Below, one piece after another: positions 1 to 5,300 of a stretch of DNA of 8,595 nt. The notes below the pieces were generated by a model. That model made no database searches, was not told the origin of the DNA, and worked only from the letters and a program-made list of their open reading frames with translations. Every line of letters begins with the position of its first letter. Position 1 is the stretch's first letter. Origin of the DNA: Lachnospiraceae bacterium (GTDB lineage Bacteria > Bacillota > Clostridia > Lachnospirales > Lachnospiraceae); NCBI GenBank assembly GCA_900772685.1, contig CAAGRP010000003.1, positions 1 to 8,595 of the forward strand, read 5' to 3'. The position numbers and the translations under genes were made by a program.

Positions 1-39
1 CAATCCGGCAAGCCGGATGATCTCACGATACTTGGTCAT
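1..39 (-). CDS. istA: IS21-family transposase IstA, N-terminal fragment (runs off left edge)
   Basis: Only 13 codons are visible, reading MTKYREIIRLAGL from an ATG at 39-37. This matches the usual opening of Clostridia-type IstA proteins, where an MTKYREI-like start leads into a helix-turn-helix that binds the IS ends. In the family, IstA is the DDE transposase that pairs and cuts the element's termini, assisted by the AAA+ ATPase IstB encoded downstream; neither the catalytic core nor istB is in view. The start is well supported: an AAGGAGG-type Shine-Dalgarno sits nine bases upstream. The call rests on 13 residues plus the flanking repeats, so the family is probable rather than certain, and whether the gene is intact cannot be judged. 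Confidence 0.65.
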   Translation of the reverse strand, partial: MTKYREIIRLAGL

Positions 40-43
40 AAAT

Positions 44-55
44 GGTGACCTCCTT
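44..55 (-). promoter_or_regulatory. Ribosome binding site of istA
   Basis: The minus strand reads AAGGAGGTCACC here, a near-perfect anti-Shine-Dalgarno match. The AGGAGG core ends nine bases before the ATG at 39. It is unusually strong for a transposase and lies only three bases from the foot of the leader inverted repeat at 58-93. Confidence 0.8.
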
Positions 56-57
56 CG

Positions 58-93
58 TAATGAATTTACGCTGCAAAGCGTATGAATTCATTA
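58..93 (-). repeat. Inverted repeat in the istA leader
   Basis: Arms 58-66 with 85-93 (9 bp, TAATGAATT/AATTCATTA) and 67-71 with 78-82 (5 bp, TACGC/GCGTA) form a 14-bp stem. There is a six-base loop at 72-77 and a two-base bulge at 83-84. The foot of the stem lies three bases from the istA Shine-Dalgarno, and the outer arm overlaps the TATAAT box at 90-95. No T-tract follows, so it is unlikely to be a terminator. It could be a leader hairpin or a protein-binding dyad. Confidence 0.6.
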
Positions 94-95
94 TA
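90..95 (-). promoter_or_regulatory. Candidate -10 box of the istA promoter
   Basis: The minus strand reads TATAAT exactly, about 50 bases before the istA start codon. No good -35 hexamer lies 16-18 bp upstream (GGTCAG is the 17-bp candidate), and that position overlaps the innermost full transposase-type repeat at 117-131. This would fit weak, transposase-repressed expression. Transcription would start near 83, inside the leader inverted repeat. Confidence 0.45.
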
Positions 96-97
96 AA

Positions 98-218
98 GGG
101 AATCGGTATCATCTGACCGGAATCACGGTATCCGAATCCCGGAATCGCGGTATCGTTGAAAACGGAACAGCGGTACTGCATCACCGGAATGGCGGTTCAA
201 AATCGCCCGGAATACTCA
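98..218. repeat. Phased subterminal repeats of the IS end (probable IstA sites)
   Basis: Copies of CCGGAATnrCGGTAT occur at 117-131 and 139-153, with weaker copies at 162-176 and 184-198. A terminal half copy is at 207-218 and a shortened copy at 98-110. Spacings between the full copies are 22, 23, 22 and 23 bp, close to two helical turns, so all copies face the same side of the DNA. IS21-family transposases are known to bind several repeats at each end. The functional assignment is inferred from position and spacing. Confidence 0.6.
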
Positions 219-361
219 GATATAGGATTCAGATGGGAAAATATCGGGGGAAATGAAAGTTTCCAATAGCGCAATAGCGGTAATTCGGATGGAACAATGT
301 TATGGATAAGGCGGTTATGCATAATGAGATAATTTATGTGAAAGATTAACAATATAAAGTA
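219..361. other. Intergenic region without a recognisable gene
   Basis: No credible coding frame on either strand. Visible structure is limited to an 8-bp tandem duplication, CAATAGCG at 264-271 and 272-279, and a short GGAAA/TTTCC inverted repeat at 249-264. GCGGT motifs near 277 and 311 resemble the IS subterminal repeats, so part of this stretch may belong to the insertion sequence. Confidence 0.5.
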
Positions 362-390
362 TTTACAACAGGGAGTTGCTGTGCTATTTT
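362..390 (+). promoter_or_regulatory. Candidate promoter for the tetR-hydrolase-surface protein genes
   Basis: TTTACA at 362-367 (five of six consensus bases) is followed after a 17-bp spacer by TATTTT at 385-390. The predicted start of transcription, near 396-397, coincides with the TetR-type dyad at 396-409. A weaker alternative is TTGAAG at 390-395 with TATTCT at 412-417, which would place the same dyad in the spacer. This leaves a 5' leader of roughly 95 bases before the tetR start codon. Confidence 0.45.
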
Positions 391-395
391 TGAAG

Positions 396-409
396 TGAAC
401 AACCATTCA
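396..409 (+). promoter_or_regulatory. Candidate TetR-family operator
   Basis: TGAACAACCATTCA has TGAA/TTCA outer arms around a six-base centre. It closely resembles the TGAACGnnCGTTCA-type operators bound by many TetR/AcrR regulators. It lies at the predicted transcription start, 82 bp before the tetR gene, the usual position for autorepression. The inner bases are not symmetric, so affinity cannot be judged. Confidence 0.4.
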
Positions 410-478
410 TTTATTCTGTTGAACCGAACGCACGCGAGATTTGGTACGCGATCGCAGAGGCTTTCCGTCTACGACAAT

Positions 479-484
479 GAGGAG
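479..484 (+). promoter_or_regulatory. Ribosome binding site that fixes the tetR start
   Basis: GAGGAG lies seven bases before the ATG at 492. It supports that start over the in-frame TTG at 441 and over the ATG at 477, which overlaps the Shine-Dalgarno itself. Confidence 0.75.
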
Positions 485-491
485 CTTATTA

Positions 492-1112
492 ATGAAGGAA
501 AGAAATATAGAAGAATATAACGCAAAAAGAAAAGAGCTTATGGAAAAAAGCTATGAATTCTATTGCGAAAAAGGATTGTACGGACCCGGAACAGGGATGA
601 AAGAGCTTGCGGAATATTGCTCTGTAGCACCTGCAAGCTTTTACAACTATTTTAAAAATAAGGATGACCTGATAATTGAGACGACCGCATACTGCATGGA
701 AAAGGTAGAGGACGACTTTATGAGTCTGTCACCTAAGGACCCGGAGGATGTCATCAGATTCTTAAATGAGACTCCCGAATGGACGGCAAAAAAGCACGGT
801 AAGAAGTACAGGATGATGTATCAGGTTTACACGCATCCGAAGTATTTTCAATACGGAAAAGTCTTTTTTGAAGGTGTAAATAAAAGATATACGGAATATG
901 CAAAGCTGCTTGAGTCGAAGATCGGTATACCGTATATGACTATTACGCCTCTTATCTTTATCTATGTAAGAGCCAGCGTGCACTATGCACTGTTCGAAGA
1001 TAAATACTATCTTGAAACACAGATAGAATTGCTGAAAAAGGCAGTCATGCTTTTCATGGAGGAGGAGCGAAAAAAAAGACAGCAGGAAAAACAGAAAGAA
1101 AACCAGACATAA
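492..1112 (+). CDS. TetR/AcrR-family transcriptional regulator
   Basis: A 206-residue protein, typical length for a one-component TetR-type repressor that binds a dyad operator as a dimer and releases it on binding a small ligand. The N-terminal DNA-binding region is clear: a basic helix at about 8-28 ending in EKGLYG, then GMKELAEYCSVAPASFYNYF (35-54), the helix-turn-helix with the family's SFYNYFKNKDDL recognition-helix signature. The remaining ~145 residues are a divergent helical ligand-binding and dimer domain; the ligand cannot be read from it. The C-terminal tail, EEERKKRQQEKQKENQT, is charged and probably disordered. The ATG at 492 is preferred for its Shine-Dalgarno; starting at the TTG at 441 would add 17 residues unlike the family. 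A dyad upstream suggests autorepression, and position suggests control of the two downstream genes. It is not an assigned subfamily. Confidence 0.9.
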   Translation: MKERNIEEYNAKRKELMEKSYEFYCEKGLYGPGTGMKELAEYCSVAPASFYNYFKNKDDLIIETTAYCMEKVEDDFMSLSPKDPEDVIRFLNETPEWTAKKHGKKYRMMYQVYTHPKYFQYGKVFFEGVNKRYTEYAKLLESKIGIPYMTITPLIFIYVRASVHYALFEDKYYLETQIELLKKAVMLFMEEERKKRQQEKQKENQT

Positions 1113-1127
1113 AATCAGACATAAAAT
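1104..1127 (+). repeat. 12-bp tandem duplication across the tetR stop codon
   Basis: CAGACATAAAAT occurs twice head to tail (1104-1115 and 1116-1127). The first copy contains the TAA stop of the regulator gene and the second repeats it in the same frame. It is consistent with recent replication slippage; no function is evident. The following bases to 1189 carry only a weak hairpin (1153-1170) and no terminator, so read-through to the next gene is plausible. Confidence 0.85.
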
Positions 1128-1189
1128 CAAGTATATACACGAACATAAAAATCCGAGAATGAAGATTCGGGCATCATAAGGAAATAAAC

Positions 1190-1195
1190 AGGAGG
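1190..1195 (+). promoter_or_regulatory. Ribosome binding site that supports a TTG start
   Basis: AGGAGG lies six bases before the TTG at 1202. No ATG or GTG in the same frame is close enough to use it, so it decides the rare TTG initiation codon of the hydrolase gene. Confidence 0.8.
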
Positions 1196-1201
1196 AGAAT
1201 C

Positions 1202-2284
1202 TTGAAAAAGGTAATAAAGTGCGTAACTGCAGCTGTTGCGGCAGTTACTGCAATATTGGTTGTTATATTTTTGGTGAAATATTTTAAAAGACTGCAGTCG
1301 ATAGCAAGCATTGAAAAGCTGACGGATCATGATGACTATAATCTGTACAGTGTCGATATTAAATACGGGTATGACACTCAGAACATCATAGACAGCGGGA
1401 TAAGCGACACGCAATCATTTGTAGAGGCGTTGATGAAAGAAGCGATTCCATATCTTCCGGTTAACATTAAGGTTCCTGATTTCGGGTGCAGTGTATTTAC
1501 GGCTGAGGATAAAAACGGCACAGTGCGTATGGGAAGAAATTATGATTTCAAGTTCGATACATCGGCACTTATGGTTCATTGTGCTCCTGAAAACGGATAT
1601 GAATCGATAGCGTTTTGTGCACTCGATAACCTTCAGGCAAATGATCCGACGGAAAGCATCAGGACAAGACTTGCCGTGCTTGCATCGCCTTTCGTATGTC
1701 TTGACGGTATAAACGAAAAAGGGGTATCGATAGCGGTTCTTACGCTTGACAGCAAGCCGACAAAGCAGGATACCGGAAAGGAAAAGATAGCAACAAGCCT
1801 TGCCATAAGACTCGTACTCGACAATGCGGCTTCGACCAAGGAGGCGGTTGAGATATTAAAGAGCTATGACATGATAGCCACAGGCGGACGTGATTATCAT
1901 TTTTATATAACTGATGCAAGTGGTGACGGAAGAATAGTTGAATATGACTGTGAAAGTGAAGAAAGAGAAATAAAGGTCACAAAGACCGCTGCGGCAACAA
2001 ATTTCTATGAATTATACAAAGATAAGGTCCTTCCGGATCAGAAAAACGGTATATACGGACACGGAAAGGAAAGATACGACAGAATCACTGAAATACTTGA
2101 TAAGAATTCGGGAAATGTTACAGAGGAAAATGCATGGGAGGCTTTAAATGCGGCATCGCAGGAGCCGAATCCTTTGGATGTGACCAGCAATACGCAGTGG
2201 TCGGTGGTTTTTAATAATACGGAAAGAAAAGCAGACATCGTTATAAGAAGACACTGGGGAGAAGTTGATTCATTTAAATTGTAA
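1202..2284 (+). CDS. Membrane-anchored Ntn-type linear amide hydrolase (choloylglycine hydrolase superfamily)
   Basis: A 360-residue protein with a short basic start, one hydrophobic segment (about residues 8-27) and no obvious signal-peptidase or lipobox site, so it is likely a signal-anchored enzyme facing outward. The catalytic pattern fits the superfamily that cleaves linear amides with an N-terminal cysteine: Cys96 (in FGCSVFTAED), Arg112 and Asp115 (in MGRNYDF). Their +16 and +19 spacing equals that of Cys2, Arg18 and Asp21 in bile salt hydrolases. DGINEKG (168-174), ATN at 265-267, GKERY (288-292) and TQWSVVFN (331-338) match further family motifs. Unlike bile salt hydrolases, about 95 residues precede the cysteine, so activity would require cleavage between Gly95 and Cys96, as in acid ceramidase-type relatives. 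The substrate is unknown: bile conjugates, N-acyl amides, penicillin-like or peptide amides are all possible. It starts 89 bp after tetR and is probably co-transcribed. Confidence 0.82.
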   Translation: MKKVIKCVTAAVAAVTAILVVIFLVKYFKRLQSIASIEKLTDHDDYNLYSVDIKYGYDTQNIIDSGISDTQSFVEALMKEAIPYLPVNIKVPDFGCSVFTAEDKNGTVRMGRNYDFKFDTSALMVHCAPENGYESIAFCALDNLQANDPTESIRTRLAVLASPFVCLDGINEKGVSIAVLTLDSKPTKQDTGKEKIATSLAIRLVLDNAASTKEAVEILKSYDMIATGGRDYHFYITDASGDGRIVEYDCESEEREIKVTKTAAATNFYELYKDKVLPDQKNGIYGHGKERYDRITEILDKNSGNVTEENAWEALNAASQEPNPLDVTSNTQWSVVFNNTERKADIVIRRHWGEVDSFKL

Positions 2285-2385
2285 GAGTAGTGCGGGAGCA
2301 CACAGTGCAAAGCAATCCGGTATCAGACGGGTCAAAAGCTTTTGATTCCGACATCATTATAAGAGTGAAAGGAACAGCTGTATTT
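2285..2385 (+). promoter_or_regulatory. Intergenic leader of the surface-protein gene with a perfect palindrome
   Basis: The 101-bp gap contains a perfect 14-bp palindrome, TCAAAAGCTTTTGA (2332-2345), flanked by CGG at 2328-2330 and CCG at 2348-2350. A TATAAG box follows at 2358-2363 without a convincing -35. AAAGGA at 2368-2373 is the best Shine-Dalgarno, 12 bases from the ATG, which is long. There is no run of T after the palindrome, so it is better read as a possible operator for an internal promoter than as a terminator. Confidence 0.4.
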
Positions 2386-5300
2386 ATGAAAAAGACAAAG
2401 AGATTAAGAGCTGCTTCGATGATATCATTCATTATGGCGGTAGTATTCGGTATTTCATCACTTGTAACATTTAATGTAAGAGCCGACGATGGCACGGAAA
2501 CGCAGGAGATTGGCAGCGAAGCAGAAAGTCATACGAGGATAACATACGGTTCGGCATTCGGAGATGCAAGCAATGAAAGTATTTTAGAGCCTTCCGCACC
2601 GACGGGCTATGATGAGGAGGATGAATCTAACCCGTACGGAGCGAGGAATAAAGAGGACGCATTTCTTCTTTTTAAGCAATCGGAGTTGTTTGCGTTGTAT
2701 GGCGAGGATCTGAATGCAGAAAGTACATGGGCTGCAAAAGCAGCGATCTACGATACGCATAACGGAACAAATGCTGAAAATGTACTCGGCGAAAACTGGA
2801 ATTCCAGATCGGAGATAAATTACGGAGACCTTCTTGGAAATGACAATCGGTTTCTTGCACGGTGCAGTTATATACAGGCAGTTTCCTTTGATCCGACCAA
2901 GAGCGGAAGGGATGATCATATAGCTTTTATCGGCATATGTAAAAAGGATGACAGCAGTGCTGCTCAGGCATGGGTATGGGTATATGATGTTATAAATAAG
3001 CGTATAAGTGAGCCATACTGCATGGGAGATATGAGCTGGATGCAGGAGTATAATTCAGCGGATGACAGGAACATGACATTTGCATATCAGGCACAGAACT
3101 TTATCTCGATCACGGCGGGAGATTTTAATGGTGACGGTTATGATTCGGTCGTGGCTTTTGCGTCATGCGACGGAAATGATATAAAGCTTGCAGAGTTTTC
3201 GGTAACATCGGGAACCGGAGCGACCGTGATCGGTAAGGAGGCAGAGGGAGCGACACTTTTGCATCCAAGCTACATGCAGTCCGGAGATGTGTATGAAACA
3301 TTAAGAAGTAAGGTGTCTGCAGACGGACGGTTCAGGCTCGGATGTGATCTTGCGGCCGGAGATATAAACGCAGACGGAATAGATGACCTTGCGGTTATTT
3401 CTTTTACTCAGAGATTTGACGAATATGCAAATCCGCTTGCGGCCGGAGAAACCATAGTTGAACCCTATCTTGCCGTAGCATATGGTGAGGAAGCTTCAGG
3501 TGCTGTTTTAAATGCAAAGAAAACAAAGACGACATATGTGGTTTCTGATAAAACGGCAATAGGTGAGAACGAAATGATAAATATGCCGCTTTCACCGACT
3601 ATAAGCATAGGCGACACCACGCTTAACGGATACAAGGATATCATAGTATCGGGAATAAACGGACGCACATATTTAAGCAAAGGTTTGCCCACAGGGTGTC
3701 CTGCATTGGACGATGGATACGGAATAATGATAGTCTCATACAGTGATTCCGGAAATGATACGGATCCGCTGGTGCGTGGAGTATGCACTGCTGTTGACAT
3801 GGCGCCCGGGCTGAAAAACGACGGCTATGCGCATACACGGACATATCCTGCAATGGGAACAACCGCTGTTTTGATAAACGGACCGGCAAATTATGCTTAT
3901 GTATTTACGGGCGGAAGAATGTACGATCTGTCGCAGGGCACTGCAGCTCTTGTAAAGGGAGCATCGTCACCGTTCTTTGAATCCGCGATCAATGCGGCAG
4001 ATTTTGAAGGTCATTCCGGAGATACAAGGGATAAGATAGATATTGCGTATATAAACAGTGCATATGCGGCACCTATAGACGGAAATTACGGCGGACAGGA
4101 GCAGGTTATATTTGTTGCGGGAACTACATGGGAGGCATCCGGAACTTACATTGATTCGAGATATACAACCGACTATACGATAGGTATGGTTGGAGCATCT
4201 GTCAGAAATAAAGAGACACAGCTTGCGGAGAAATACTTTGCGACATCAAGACAGGCCTTTCAGGGAAAGACAAACAGGCTCGCTTCGGTAAACGGTGTGA
4301 GGCTTAAGGCGGGATATACAGCTGTTATATGTCCTGTCGATATAAACGATGACGGTCTTATGGTAAAGTACGAGGGAAAGGATTATATGTATGCAGACCC
4401 TCAGGTACAGGCAATATTGCAGGCAGCGCCGTATTTTAAGGAACTTGGAAAGAATTTCGGGGATACTTCGCTTAGCTATACCGAATCATATAATTACGGT
4501 ACGGGTAACAGCGATACAAACAGCTATTCAGTCGGAATAGCAACATCCGGGGGATCAGGTTTTTTCGAGGTCAGCTTTAATGCAGGCTATACGGGAATGA
4601 CAAGAAATTTCACGGAGAAGAATTTCAGAACGGAACACACAACGGAATTCAATGCAACAAATTACGATTCGGTCATTCTTTACAGGACTCCGATGACGAT
4701 ATATTCATATTCCGTATGGGATTCGGAAAAAAACGAATGGATAGAAAACGGAATAGGGTCGATATATGCAAACAAGCCGGAGTATGTCCAGATGTCTGTT
4801 TCGGATTATAATTCTTTTGTTGATGTGTATAATACAGAGGTACAGAAAAGATTCAAGGACAAGGGACTTACAGAATCTCCGACACTTATGCAGAAGCTTG
4901 AAGGAAACCTTTATATCGGAAATCCGGGCGATCCGTACGAATATTATCACGGCGGAAAAGGACAGAGCGCACCTTCAAATCTGCAGATAGTGAGCGATAC
5001 GGCATTTGAACTCGGATATAACAGCGGATCGAATGCAAGTTCATTAGTTACCGGAAGCTCGGTTACGTCCGGGGACGAGACGGGTCACGGAGTACATTTT
5101 GACCTTTCGGTCAAAGGCGGAGGCAAGGCATTTAAGGCCGGACTATATGGCTCATATGAGCATATGTGGGGACAGAGCACATCAGAGACAAAAGGATCCT
5201 CTACAGGATACCAGGGACGTGTAAAAAATCTGGATCTCGGGGAGCTGATGGAGGCAGGTTTTTCGGAGCAGACTGTACGATCATATTATTTCACATGGCA

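Larger units (their letters stand above)
1..218 (-). mobile_element. IS21-family insertion sequence, istA-proximal end (partial)
   Basis: This is the terminal part of an insertion sequence that reads leftward out of the window. It contains the start of an IstA-like transposase, a leader of about 180 bp, and repeats at a period near 22 bp running up to position 218. Read on the minus strand, the outer end begins TGAGTATTCCGGG, so it starts with the TG dinucleotide usual for IS21-family termini. IS21 elements carry istA and istB, and IstA binds multiple subterminal repeats. The outer boundary at 218 is an inference. GCGGT-containing motifs resembling the repeats also occur near 272-283 and 304-318, so the true end could lie up to about 100 bp further right. 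The other terminus and any target duplication are outside the window. Confidence 0.65.

Noticed and set aside
98..198. CRISPR-like repeats
   Set aside because: The motif is short and degenerate, spaced 22 bp start to start without unique spacers of CRISPR length, and it lies at a transposon end.
197..406. Minus-strand 69-residue open frame
   Set aside because: It spans the IS boundary and the promoter region, has no recognisable family, and its composition looks random.
441..491. TTG at 441 as the start of the tetR gene
   Set aside because: No Shine-Dalgarno precedes it, and the added residues do not resemble the family; the ATG at 492 has GAGGAG at the right distance.
1153..1170. Hairpin between the regulator and hydrolase genes as a terminator
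   Set aside because: The stem is two sets of three base pairs with a bulge, and no T-tract follows.
2290..2385. In-frame GTG codons at 2290 and 2365 as the start of the surface-protein gene
   Set aside because: Both put a non-signal leader in front of a complete signal peptide that begins at the ATG at 2386. The Shine-Dalgarno evidence is weak for all choices, so a small doubt remains.
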